The notes beneath the pieces are model-generated. The model had not been told where the DNA came from. It was given only the letters and a program-made list of their open reading frames with translations, and ran no database searches. Below are positions 40,101-51,010 of a stretch of DNA of 64,000 nucleotides, one piece after another (position 1 is the stretch's first letter; each line of letters starts with the position of its first letter). Source of the stretch: Symsagittifera roscoffensis (Eukaryota; Xenacoelomorpha; Acoela; Convolutidae); contig NC_087064.1 of NCBI RefSeq assembly GCF_963678635.1, forward strand, positions 43,895,159 to 43,959,158, given 5' to 3'. Made by a program: the position numbers and the translations under genes.

Positions 40101-43100
40101 CTTTCACAGCAGGTGAAATTCTCTCTTTATTTGAGCTCAGATCTGAACATGATTATGTAAACCTACTCCGTCACTTTCTTCTAAGGTCTAAGGTCGAAAC
40201 AAGGATAATTCAGTCAACGAACATTCAAAACTCAAAGGAACATTAAATCTTCGGAACCAAAAAAAATGTAGCATTGCCAGCCATCAAACTGTTTTACAAT
40301 GAACTGTGTAAATGAACCTAGGAGAACCGTTATTTGCCGCTAGCGATACAACACATGCATATTGTTGGACGCTAGAAAGTAGGACGAAAGCCGCGAAGTC
40401 GATAGAATTAAAGTAAGAAGTGTATAAAATTAGGCCTAGGAACACTTTTTACACTTGTCTTGAATGGTATTGAAGGAAGCTAACTTTGAGAAAAATATAA
40501 AAACCGACAACCATCAGCATTAAATTAAAATCGATACCAAATTTGGGCAGTGGTAAAGAGAACAGTTTTTGTAAAAAAAATTACTACAAAAAAAATCATA
40601 AACCAAAACAAAATTCTTTCAGCTTAAATTTTTGAACTTCTGATTTCCAAAATGGCGCATCAAACGGACTATTTTCAACAGCTTAAATCAAGCATAAATA
40701 CGTCTGCTCAATCACTTTATTCGATCGATATTAGAACAAACACCAAAAAATAAACTAGTTTTTTTTCGACAGCAATTTTTTTCAAATTTTTTAAAAGTCG
40801 TTCGAGTCACGATTCAAAGGGCTCCAACTTGATTATCGGTCGATTCAGTCCAGTGATTAACTGTGGTACCTGGTTTTGAGATAAAAACAAAAAAAGAAAA
40901 CCGGCTACGGTGCAAGTAGCAAAAAAATGTTCGACCAAAGTCATAAAAACCAAGCAAAGAAGATTTTTCAAACCTACCTAATTTTTCTGCATTGTGGGAT
41001 CTCAAAAAAGAACGAAAAACTAGAGCTTAGGCATAACGACAGGCATAGTAAAACATGCAAATTGTTTAACATTTTTTTAGAAAGATGGCCCAAACACAGA
41101 AAACCTGTAGTTTGAGTTTTTGAAATTCTTGATTCCAAAGAGGCGCTTAAAACTCAAAGAAGCTCACTTTATTCCCACGCATTTAAGACTAAAAATCAAA
41201 AACTTTAAGCCTGTTTTTCTCGATGCTGGTTACAACTTTTAGAATAGCAAATTGCTGTCCAAGTAGCACAGAATCTGCCGCACATAATGTTGAAAAACAC
41301 AAAAAAAAATCAAATTAGTCTTGTTTTTTAGCGTGGTGTGATAAAAGAATCTCAAAAAAGGAACAGAAAACTAGAGCCTAGGCATATTCAACAGTCATAG
41401 TAAAATTAGAAAAATGGCCAGAAATACAAAAATAAAAAAATGCACAAAAGTTTTCGAAGTTTTCAGAATCTTGATTTCAAAAAGGCTCTTGAAACTCACT
41501 TTTCACGAGTAAAACTAGCTTTTCACAACATAAATTAAGCTAATGTAAGCCTCCTCGCTCGTTTTATTCGAGCGAAATTAAACTTAAAATAAAAAATCTC
41601 TCACCTATTTTTCTCGATACTGGTACAAACTTTGAATAGCCGAATCCTGTCCAAGTAGCACAGGATGTTCCGACCATAATCTTTTTAAAAAATAGTCTTA
41701 TTATTAGCGCGGTGTCATATAATGATTCGAGCAAAAACTAAAATTTGAGAATATTCGGCATTCATAGGACAATCGTCAAATTAGAAAACAAATTTTGCAG
41801 AAAAATTACTTCAAAAAAATCATGAATCGAAAAATATTCGCTCAATTTTAGACCAAAAATCAAAAATTTCACTAGTTTTCGACCGAAAATTGTTTTAATT
41901 TTTTTAAGTCTTCAAATCACGATTGAAAGGCTTTTAACATGATATATTGTTCGACACATTCCGGCGATTAAAAGTGGTACCTCATTTTGAGAGGAAAACA
42001 AAAATAAAACAAAAGCTAAAAACAACCGAATACAAAATTCCTCCCCATATTCAAGGGTGGAAAAAAATCTCAAAGAACTTTCACATCAGGTGAATTTCTC
42101 TCTTCATTTGAGCTCAGATCTGAACATGAACATGTAAACCTACCCCGTCACTTTCTTCTAAGGTCGAAACAAGGATAATTCAGTCAACGAACATTCAAAA
42201 CGCAAATGAACATTAAATCTTCGGAACCAAAAAAATGTAGCATTGCCAGCCATCAAACTGTTTTACAATGAACTGTGTAAATGAACCTAGGAGAACCATT
42301 ATTTGCCGCTCGCGATACAACACATGCATATTGTTGGACGCTAGAAAGTAGGACGAAAGCCGCGAAGTCGATAGAATTAAAGTAAGAAGTGTATAAAATT
42401 AGGCCTAGGAACACTTTTTACATTTGTCTTGAATGGTATTGAAGGAAGCTAACTTTGAGAAAAATATAAAAACCGACAACCATCATTATTAAATTAAAAT
42501 CGATACCAAATTTGGGCAGTGGTAAAGAGAACAGTTTTTGTAAAAAAAATTACTACAAAAAAATCATAAACCAAAACAAAATTCTTTCAGCTTAAATTTT
42601 TGAACTTCTGATTTCCAAAATGGCGCATCAAACGGACTATTTTCAACAGCTTAAATTAAGCATAAATACGCCTGCTCAATCACTTTATTCGATCGATATT
42701 AGAACAAACACCAAAAAATAAACTAGTTTTTTTCGACAGCAATTTTAGTCAAATTTTTAAAAGTCGTTCAAGTCACGATTCAAAGGGCTCCAACTTGATT
42801 ATCGCTCGATTCAGTCCAGTGATTAACTGTGGTACCTGGTTTTGAGATAAAAACAAAAAAACAAAAAACCGGCTACGGTGCAAGTAGCAAAAAATGTTCG
42901 ACCAAAGTCATAAAAACCAAGCAAAGAAGATTTTTCAAACTTACCTAATTTTTCTGCATTGTGTGATAAAAGGATCTCAAAAAAGAACGAAAAACTAGAG
43001 CTTAGGCATAACGACAGGCATAGTAAAACATGCAAATTGTTTAACATTTTTTTTAGAAAGATGGCCCAAACACAGAAAACCTGTAGTTTGAGTTTTTGAA

Positions 43101-46100
43101 ATTCTTGATTCCAAAGAAGCGCTTAAAACTCAAAGAAGCTCACTTTATTCCCACGCATTTAAGACTAAAAATCAAAAACTTTAAGCCTGTTTTTCTCGAT
43201 GCTGTTTACAACTTTTAGAATAGCAAATTGCTGTCCAAGTAGCACAGAATCTGCCGCACATAATGTTGAAAAACACAAAAAAAAATCAAATTAGTCTTGT
43301 TTTTTAGCGTGGTGTGATAAAAGAATCTCAAAAAAGGAACGGAAAACTAGAGCCTAGGCATATTCAACAGTCATAGTAAAATTAGAAAAATGGCCAGAAA
43401 TACAAAAAAAAAATGCACAAAAGTTTTCGAAGTTTTCAGAATCTTGATTTCAAAAAGGCTCTTGAAACTCACTTTTCACGAGTAAAACTAGCTTTTCACA
43501 ACATAAATTAAGCTAATGTAAGCCTCCTCGCTCGTTTTATTCGAACGAAATTAAACTTAAAATAAAAAATCTCTCACCTATTTTTCTCGATACTGGTACA
43601 AACTTTGAATAGCCGAATCCTGTCCAAGTAGCACAGGATGTTCCGACCATAATCTTTTTAAAAAATAGTCTTATTATTAGCGCGGTGTCATATAATGATT
43701 TGAGCAAAAAGTAAAACTTGAGCATATTCGACATTCATAGGACAATGGTCAAATTAGAAAACAAAGTTTGCAGAAAAATTAGTTTGAAAAAACATGAATC
43801 GAAAAATATTCGCTCAATATTAGACCAAATATCAAAAATTTCAAACTAGTTTTTCGACCGAAAATTGTTTTAATTTTTTTAAGTCTTCAAATCACGATTG
43901 AAAGGCTATTAACATGATATATTGTTCGACACATTCCGGCGATTAAAAGTGGTACCTCATTTTGAGAGGAAAACAAAAATAAAACAAAAGCTAAAAACAA
44001 CCGAATACAAAATTTCTCCCCATATTCAAGGGTGGAAAAAAATCTCAAGGAACTTTCACAGCAGGTGAATTTCTCTCTTCATTTGAGCTCAGATCTGAAC
44101 ATGAACATGTAAACCTACCCCGTCACTTTCTTCTAAGGTCGAAACAAGGATAATTCAGTCAACGAACATTCAAAACGCAAATGAACATTAAATCTTCGGA
44201 ACCAAAAAAATGTAGCATTGCCAGCCATCAAACTGTTTTACAATGAACTGTGTAAATGAACCTAGCAGAACCATTATTTGCCGCTCGCGATACAACACAT
44301 GCATATTGTTGGACGCTAGAAAGTAGGACGAAAGCCGCGAAGTCGATAGAATTAAAGTAAGAAGTGTATAAAATTAGGCCTAGGAACACTTTTTACATTT
44401 GTCTTGAATGGTATTGAAGGAAGCTAACTTTGAGAAAAATATAAAAACCGACAACCATCATTATTAAATTAAAATCGATACCAAATTTGGGCAGTGGTAA
44501 AGAGAACAGTTTTTGTAAAAAAAATTACTACAAAAAAATCATAAACCAAAACAAAATTCTTTCAGCTTAAATTTTTGAACTTCTGATTTCCAAAATGGCG
44601 CATCAAACGGACTATTTTCAACAGCTTAAATTAAGCATAAATACGCCTGCTCAATCACTTTATTCGATCGATATTAGAACAAACACCAAAAAATAAACTA
44701 GTTTTTTTCGACAGCAATTTTAGTCAAATTTTTAAAAGTCGTTCAAGTCACGATTCAAAGGGCTCCAACTTGATTATCGCTCGATTCAGTCCAGTGATTA
44801 ACTGTGGTACCTGGTCTTGAGATAAAAACAAAAAAAGAAAACCGGCTACGGTGCAAGTAGCAAAAAATGTTCGACCAAAGTCATAAAAACCAAGCAAAGA
44901 AGATTTTTCAAACTTACCTAAATTTTCTGCATTGTGTGATAAAAGGATCTCAAAAAAGAACGAAAAACTAGAGCTTAGGCATAACGACAGGCATAGTAAA
45001 ACATGCAAATTGTTTAACATTTTTTTTAGAAAGATGGCCCAAACACAGAAAACCTGTAGTTTGAGTTTTTGAAATTCTTGATTCCAAAGAAGCGCTTAAA
45101 ACTCAAAGAAGCTCACTTTATTCCCACGCATTTAAGACTAAAAATCAAAAACTTTAAGCCTGTTTTTCTCGATGCTGTTTACAACTTTTAGAATAGCAAA
45201 TTGCTGTCCAAGTAGCACAGAATCTGCCGCACATAATGTTGAAAAAAACACAAAAAAAAATCAAATTAGTCTTGTTTTTTAGCGTGGTGTGATAAAAGAA
45301 TCTCAAAAAAGGAACGGAAAACTAGAGCCTAGGCATATTCAACAGTCATAGTAAAATTAGAAAAATGGCCAGAAATACAAAAATAAAAAAATGCACAAAA
45401 GTTTTCGAAGTTTTCAGAATCTTGATTTCAAAAAGGCTCTTGAAACTCACTTTTCACGAGTAAAACTAGCTTTTCACAACATAAATTAAGCTAATGTAAG
45501 CCTCCTCGCTCGTTTTATTCGAACGAAATTAAACTTAAAATAAAAAATCTCTCACCTATTTTTCTCGATACTGGTACAAACTTTGAATAGCCGAATCCTG
45601 TCCAAGTAGCACAGGATGTTCCGACCATAATCTTTTAAAAAAATAGTCTTATTATTAGCGCGGTGTCATATAATGATTTGAGCAAAAAGTAAAACTTGAG
45701 CATATTCGACATTCATAGGACAATGGTCAAATTAGAAAACAAAGTTTGCAGAAAAATTAGTTTGAAAAAACATGAATCGAAAAATATTCGCTCAATATTA
45801 GACCAAATATCAAAAATTTCAAACTAGTTTTTCGACCGAAAATTGTTTTAATTTTTTTAAGTCTTCAAATCACGATTGAAAGGCTATTAACATGATATAT
45901 TGTTCGACACATTCCGGCGATTAAAAGTGGTACCTCATTTTGAGAGGAAAACAAAAATAAAACAAAAGCTAAAAACAACCGAATACAAAATTCCTCCCCA
46001 TATTCAAGGGTGGAAAAAAATCTCAAGGAACTTTCACAGCAGGTGAATTTCTCTCTTCATTTGAGCTCAGATCTGAACATGAACATGTAAACCTACCCCG

Positions 46101-46229
46101 TCACTTTCTTCTAAGGTCGAAACAAGGATAATTCAGTCAACGAACATTCAAAACGCAAATGAACATTAAATCTTCGGAACCAAAAAAATGTAGCATTGCC
46201 AGCCATACAACTGTTTTACAATGAACTGT
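31144..46229. repeat. 1.98-kb higher-order satellite array, about eight units
   Basis: The landmark cac(c/a)cgaatacaaaattcc occurs at 30095, 32075, 34053, 36034, 38016, 40045, 42023, 43998 and 45976, so spacing is 1975-1982 with one 2029. Each unit is about four diverged 385-bp monomers plus a non-monomer insert of about 440 bp. The insert runs from that landmark through gctcagatctgaacatga, tgtagcattgccagcca and ggaagctaa(c/g)tttgag. Left units lack a 55-bp monomer segment; right units lack a different 50-bp segment. No unit encodes a conserved frame. The last unit is interrupted by a LINE at 46230 and resumes at 50747. Confidence 0.92.
46225..46229. other. Target-site duplication, left (ACTGT)
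   Basis: The satellite sequence gaactgtgtaaatg is cut here. The five bases actgt are repeated on the other side of the inserted element at 50747-50751. The exact edge is ambiguous by one base because the element starts with a TAG/AGT run. Confidence 0.65.
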
Positions 46230-46246
46230 AGTAGTAGTAGTAGTAT
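46230..46246 (-). repeat. (CTA)n 3' tail of the LINE
   Basis: A run of five to six AGT/TAG triplets on the plus strand, which is CTA on the element's own strand, lies exactly at the 3' boundary with the satellite. Short tandem 3' tails are known for CR1/L2-type LINEs. Confidence 0.75.
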
Positions 46247-46281
46247 AGGATTTTGAGCATCTGCTCTAGGGTTCTCATCCC

Positions 46282-47668
46282 TCAGTTTTCAAGTGGCACG
46301 AGTTTTTTCAAGGGATTACAGTTTCCACATGGGCATAGCACTCTCCACGAGCAAGAGTCAATCTCGTTGAATCTGTCACGGAAGAATGCGTGGTATAATT
46401 TGGCGATTCTGTTTTTGTTGAGGATTTTATCTGCAAACAGGCTTCTTTGCACTAAATTTAACAGTTTTGGTGCACGGATCCAGAAGTTTTCGTCGCATTT
46501 CTTGAGGCGCTGTTGGGGGATATAGAGTTCGGTCTGCTGTCTTGTAAGTCCTCCATGGCTCTTTGTCACTGGCATGTTTTTGGCCTCATAGTTTCTTTCT
46601 AGCGCAGAGATGAGGTATAGAATATCATGCACTTCCATGTACATTGATAGAGGTGATATTTTCAAGCGGAGAAGTCTTTCTTTATAATCTGCGGTCCTGT
46701 TGGTTATCCATTTGGTGGCTTTCCTCTGTACTTGCTCTATCTTCCTCATTTCAGTTTTTGGGGGGTACCATACCTGCGATGCGTAAGTAAGCACTGGTAA
46801 TACATATCCTGCGTAGGCATTCAGTTTTGTCTCTAGCGATGCATTTTTCGAAGTATTTCTGATGAGGAAGTATAAAAACCTCCAGCCTTTAAGTGTTCGC
46901 CTACTACAGTTTTCACTCCAGGATAAATTGTTAGACATGATGACTCCGAATCTTTCTGTGATGTGACGGTTTTTAATCGTCCGTTTGTTTGTGTCTCTCC
47001 TTTTATGTACAGTATGTTGGTTTAGTCAACATTGAGAATCATTTTATTTACGAAGCTCCATTTTTCTATTTGTAGAGCCGCCTTTTCTGCGTTGCTTAAA
47101 GATGTGGTCATTACTTTAAAATCGTCCGCATAACCGAAGGCTTCACCGTCTTATATTCCATCAGGAAGTTCGTTCACATATACCAGGAACATTAATGGTC
47201 CAAGGAGAGAACCTTCGGGAACACCGCTAGTGCATTGAGAAATGGATGACTTATAACATCCAATTTTAACTCTCTGTTTCCTTTCTGTTAGGTAGCTTAC
47301 GATTAATTCCATGAATTTCCCTCCGATGCCAAGGTTAGATATTTTTTCAACAAGTTTCAGGTGAGACACTTTGCTTTGTCGAAGGCTTTGCTGAAGTCAA
47401 CGTAGAGAGAGCTGATGTCACTGGATTTCTTTTGGTCAAGCTTTTTATGAGTGTTATCAACGAAGATTAGGAGTTGCAGTACTGCCGATTTCTTGTGTAT
47501 AAAGCCGTATTGAGCGCGATGGAAACTAGGCTCGAAGTGGAGATACATTTGATTGAAGATAAGTTTCTCAAAACCTTTTGAAACGTTGGCTAGGAGGCTT
47601 ATCGGCCTGAATTGAGTAACGTCAGCTTTGTCATTTTCCCTGAAAATAGGTGTGACTTCACTAACTAG
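46282..47668 (-). pseudogene. LINE reverse transcriptase and C-terminal domain
   Basis: The minus-strand frames encode EVTPIFRENDKADVTQFRPI, then SLLANVSKGFEK, then AQYGFIHKKSAV, then LYVDFSKAFDKA (to about 47360). After a frame change near 47360 comes TSGVPEGSLLGPLMFLVYVN, then an in-frame stop (47151), then GYADDFKV with the catalytic YADD at 47132-47121. A further stop lies near 47025. From 46938 a 218-codon frame encodes the conserved post-RT region, including YVLPVLTYASQVWYPP and QRKATKWITNR. The catalytic residues are intact, but at least two stops and one frame change separate the parts, so this copy cannot make a full protein. Confidence 0.85.
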
Positions 47669-47747
47669 GGGCCCAGCTGAAAGCTGGAGAGACCTGTTTG
47701 ATTATTTTAATATTGATTGTTTTAAAATTGTTTTAAAATTTCAGGTT

Positions 47748-49060
47748 TCTCAAGTCGATAGCGCCCTTCCTACGCAAAAAAAGTGAAAGAGAAGCTTATG
47801 CATTCATTATGCAAATCTGGATGGGTAGTTTTTGAAGAAATCGAAAAAGTTTGAAAAAATGGCCTAAAAACCGAAAAATTGACTATTCCTAAGTGTATAG
47901 CTCTTCCCCTAGACAAATTAGAGACAAGCCGTTTGTGTAGGGGGGGTTCCTACAACCTGGTCTATCGATTAAACCCTTAATCCCAAATCTGGACGGGTAG
48001 TTTTTGAGGAAATCGGAAAGATTTGAAAAAAGGCCAAAAAAGTGACTTTTCCTAAGTCTATAGCTCTTCCCCTAGGCAAGTTAAGGACCAGCCGCTTGTG
48101 CGGGGGAGTTTCCTACAACCTGGTCTATCGATTAAACCCTTAATTCCAAATCTGGATGGGTAGTTTTTGAAGAAATCGAAAAAGTTTGAAAAAATGGCCT
48201 AAAAACCGAAAAATTGACTATTCCTAAGTGTATAGCTCTTCCCCTAGACAAATTAGGGACAAGCCGTTTGTGTAGGGGGGGTTCCTACAACCTGGTCTAT
48301 CGATTAAACCCTTAATCCCAAATCTGGATGGGTAGTTTTTGAAGAAATCGAAAAAGTTTGAAAAAATGGCCTAAAAACCGAAAAATTGACTATTCCTAAG
48401 TGTATAGCTCTTCCCCTAGACAAATTAGGGACGAGCCGTTTGTGTAGGGGGGGTTCCTACAACCTGGTCTATCGATTAAATCCTTAATCCCAAATCTGGA
48501 CGGGTAGTTTTTGAGGAAATCGATAATTTCCGAAAAAATAGGCAAAAAAATCAAAAAAGTGACTTTTCCTAAGTCTATAGCTCTTCCCCTAGGCAAGTTA
48601 AGGACCAGCCCCTTGTGCGGGGGAGTTTTCTACAACCTGTTCTATCGATTAAATCCTTAATTCCAAATCTGGATGGGTAGTTTTTGAGGAAATCGATATT
48701 TCCGAAAAAATAGGCAAAAAAATCAAAAAAGTGACTTTTCCTAAGTCTATAGCTCTTCCCCTAAGCAAATTAGGGACCAGCCGCTTGTGCATGGGAGTTT
48801 CCTACAACCTGGTCTATCGATTAAACCCTTAATCCTAAATCTGGACGGGTAGTTTTTGAGGAAATCGAAAATTTCCGAAAAAATGGGCAAAAAGTGAAAA
48901 AAGTACCGAGTTGTGAAGCTTTTCTAAGACCGTAGGGGGTGGGGTAGGGTAAAAATTGCCCTAAATTTCATGCAGGCAGGTAGGTGAAACGCTACTGAAT
49001 CCATTGGTACCACTTTTATGAGAATCTGACGGGTAGTTTTTTGGGAAAGCGAATTTTTAA
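47748..49060. repeat. 172-bp minisatellite inside the LINE
   Basis: The sequence ggtctatcgattaaa recurs at 47959, 48122, 48294, 48466, 48639 and 48811 (periods 163, 172, 172, 173 and 172), with partial units at both ends. Other unit landmarks are atctgga(t/c)gggtagtttttg and ctatagctcttcccctag (ctgtatagctcttcccctag in some). It is unrelated to the 385-bp satellite. The open frame at 48396-48596 within it is a by-product of the repeat. Confidence 0.92.
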
Positions 49061-49066
49061 GGTTTT

Positions 49067-49679
49067 TCAGAAAGATGTTACCGATGTTGTCGGGTCCCAG
49101 GATTTGTTCACATCTAAACCTAATAAGATTTTGCTTATTACGATTTTCTCAACTTCGTCTAAGTCTTTCTCTAGTCGTTCCCGGGCGCTCGACCCATTTG
49201 GTTCAGGTATTCCTCGAAGTCTTATTCCATCATAACTTTCCTTTTTGGGGGTAGTTGTTGCTTTTGTGGGTTTTTCTTTCACTTTTTCAGCGAAGGTCGT
49301 GCCGTTTTTTCACTTCAGATTGTACGCTTTCTAGTTGACTTTTTATATCTCCGAACTGTTCGAGTTTTTCCTTGATTGCGTCAACAGTCTGGTTCATTTT
49401 GAGTTCTTTTTCTTGTAGCTTTTCCTGTTCTTTACTGCTTGCGAGTCTATCAATTATGCTGTCGCGTTTGTTCATCTGTACACATTGGTTGCACAAGAGG
49501 AGCACGTTCTGACTAATTTCTTGGATGCCCATTATGGCTACATGGGACATGCCTGTACACGCTGTGGTCATGTGCATTGTATCGCCGCATGCTGTACAAA
49601 AGAAGGTGGCTTCACGTTTACCAATAGTTCTGGTGCAAGTTTTGCAATTTTCGGTAGAGGAAAGAGGAGGCATTTCCAC
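49067..49679 (-). CDS. LINE ORF1-like protein: PHD-like finger, coiled coil, RRM-like part
   Basis: The first frame (49679-49287, 130 codons) starts with paired cysteines (ENCKTCTRTIGKREATFFC, then TACGDTMHMTTACTG, then LLLCNQC), a Cys4-His-Cys3-like arrangement typical of PHD-type fingers in CR1/L2-type ORF1 proteins. A highly charged heptad-rich region follows (SSKEQEKLQEKELKMNQTV to about residue 125), a probable coiled coil. After a frame break near 49285, a second frame (49282-49067) continues with YDGIRLRGIPEPN and ERLEKDLDEVEKIV, which resembles the RxRGIPE segment after the coiled coil in LINE ORF1p. ORF1 proteins bind RNA and multimerise; here the frame is interrupted, so function is doubtful. 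Confidence 0.65.
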
Positions 49680-49688
49680 TCAATCCCG

Positions 49689-49948
49689 CGATTCTAAGGT
49701 TGTTCACCTCCGAATTCACTGGGTTTGATTGAAAATGTCTCGAGAATATAGATTTTCCACAACCGCGACTCCAAGGTTTTTCACCTCCGGATTCACTGGG
49801 TCTAGAAAAAGAGAAAACTGCTGCTTAGAACCGTGATTCCAAGGTTTTTCACCTCCGGATTCACTGGCCCAAACAAGATGTGAGTGAGCACAAACAAAAT
49901 TCTATTCTATTCCGCGATTCCAAGGTTTTTCACCTCCGGATTCACAGG
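49689..49948 (-). repeat. Four spaced copies of a 34-base motif
   Basis: The motif begins cgattccaaggtttttcacc (plus strand) and ends tccggattcactgg. It lies at 49689, 49766, 49834 and 49915, spaced 77, 68 and 81 bases. The intervening sequences are unrelated to each other. Copies 2-4 are near-identical and copy 1 has four differences. The spacings are not all multiples of three, so a protein repeat does not explain them. They separate the two LINE open frames. Confidence 0.85.
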
Positions 49949-49972
49949 AAAAAGAAAAAAATTTACCCTTTC

Positions 49973-50539
49973 TCAGGTTTTCTTGGCTTTCCTTCTCTTC
50001 CTGGTTTTTCTTTGAACTGGTTTCCCCTCTCTTTTCTTTTGTCTGTCTTTCTGTGCTTTGTTTATCTTCTTCTTCTTTGATCGTTTCTTGCAAACAAGTC
50101 CACGTAAGTTATGACTGTTGCGCAGAACTCTTGAAACCAGTTGATGGTCAATTGCTGTCTGGGGGTGGATTCGGGTAAGTTCGTATGGAAGCTCGGGATT
50201 TCTTTTTTCTTTTCTCAGGAGCAGATTTTTCCGTACTTGTAGGATCAGAATTCCACTATCTCTCAAAGCGATTGAGACGCCTGGAGTCCCTTGCCTTCGG
50301 GTGTACACAACTGCTTTAATACTGTAATTTTTCTTGAGGTTTTCGAGAGTCCTAGCAAGTTTGCGAGGACTAAGGGGTCGGTATATGTCTCGAATTGGAC
50401 AATAGTTGCTTGAGTGGGCGGTGATGCTATTGTTGATAATATCGTGCCAGATGATAATATCTTTGCGTTGTCGAAGTACGCCTTGATTTTTGAACAGATT
50501 CTGGACTACCTTGAGGGGATTCCTGGCGTTGAGGTTCAA
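49973..50539 (-). CDS. LINE-associated open frame with basic C-terminus
   Basis: A 188-codon frame near the element's 5' end. It contains IIIWHDIINNSITAHSSN (about residues 28-45), then SIKAVVYTRRQGTPGVSIAL, and a strongly basic tail (KKRSKKKKINKAQKDRQKKR and on) suited to nucleic-acid binding. The central pattern resembles uncharacterised frames that accompany CR1-like elements in invertebrates; I cannot name the family firmly. It has the element's orientation and lies inside the TSDs, so it is element-encoded. Being a long uninterrupted frame, it is the best-preserved part of the insertion. Confidence 0.5.
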   Translation of the reverse strand: MNLNARNPLKVVQNLFKNQGVLRQRKDIIIWHDIINNSITAHSSNYCPIRDIYRPLSPRKLARTLENLKKNYSIKAVVYTRRQGTPGVSIALRDSGILILQVRKNLLLRKEKRNPELPYELTRIHPQTAIDHQLVSRVLRNSHNLRGLVCKKRSKKKKINKAQKDRQKKREGKPVQRKTRKRRKAKKT

Positions 50540-50746
50540 GGAAAGTCCGCCGATAGAGGTTCATTGGGCTTTGAAATTTTTCCCGTTATTGTACGTCAGG
50601 GATTGTGTCTGTTTATGAAGACAGCTGGCTCCAATAATGTATACCATTGGGGGTCACACACGGCTACCCCTCGCAGTACATGTCTCTCTAAAGACACTAT
50701 TTAATAAGTTTATTAAGTTTACTTTTAATTTTACTAAGTTTCATTT

Positions 50747-51010
50747 ACTGTGTAAATGAACCTAGGAGAACCGTTATTTGCCGCTATCGATACAACACAT
50801 GCATATTGTTGGACGCTAGAAAATAGGACGAAAGCCGCGAAGTCGATGGAATTAAAGTAAGAAGTGTAAAAAATTAGGCCTAGGAACACTTTTTACATTT
50901 GTCTTGAATGGTATAGAAGGAAGCTAACTTTGAGAAAAAAATCAAAACCGACAACTATCAGCATTAAATTAGAATTGATACCCAATTTGGGCAGTGGTAA
51001 AAAAAAACAT
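50747..51010. repeat. 1.98-kb satellite unit resuming after the LINE; array end
   Basis: The sequence from actgtgtaaatgaacctagg through tgttggacgctagaaaatag to aatttgggcagtggtaaa continues the unit interrupted at 46229. It then changes to unrelated A+T-rich sequence. This is the right edge of the satellite field. Confidence 0.85.

Larger units (their letters stand above)
46230..50746 (-). mobile_element. CR1-like LINE with internal minisatellite, inserted in array
   Basis: The 4.5-kb insertion is flanked by ACTGT. On the minus strand, from its 5' end (50746), it holds a basic-tailed open frame (50539-49973), a set of four 34-base motifs (49948-49689), an ORF1-like protein with zinc finger and coiled coil (49679-49067), a 172-bp minisatellite (about 49060-47748), a reverse transcriptase (47668 to about 46950) and a C-terminal domain ending at 46282. 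It finishes at the 3' end in a (CTA)n tail. The tail, the TSD and the RT motifs fit a CR1/L2-like LINE. No endonuclease domain is visible: the minisatellite lies where it should be. RT stops and a frame change mark it inactive. Confidence 0.85.

Noticed and set aside
5226-45020. A family of 63-110-residue minus-strand open frames (SHNAEKLGKFEKSSLLGFYD) in nearly every satellite unit.
   Set aside because: They are copies of one DNA repeat. The 1.98-kb units shift frame after FYDFGRTFF and end differently, so the protein is not conserved when the DNA drifts, and no domain is recognisable.
48396-48596. 66-codon minus-strand frame in the 172-bp minisatellite.
   Set aside because: It is open only because of the repeat sequence; it changes frame from unit to unit and has no recognisable product.
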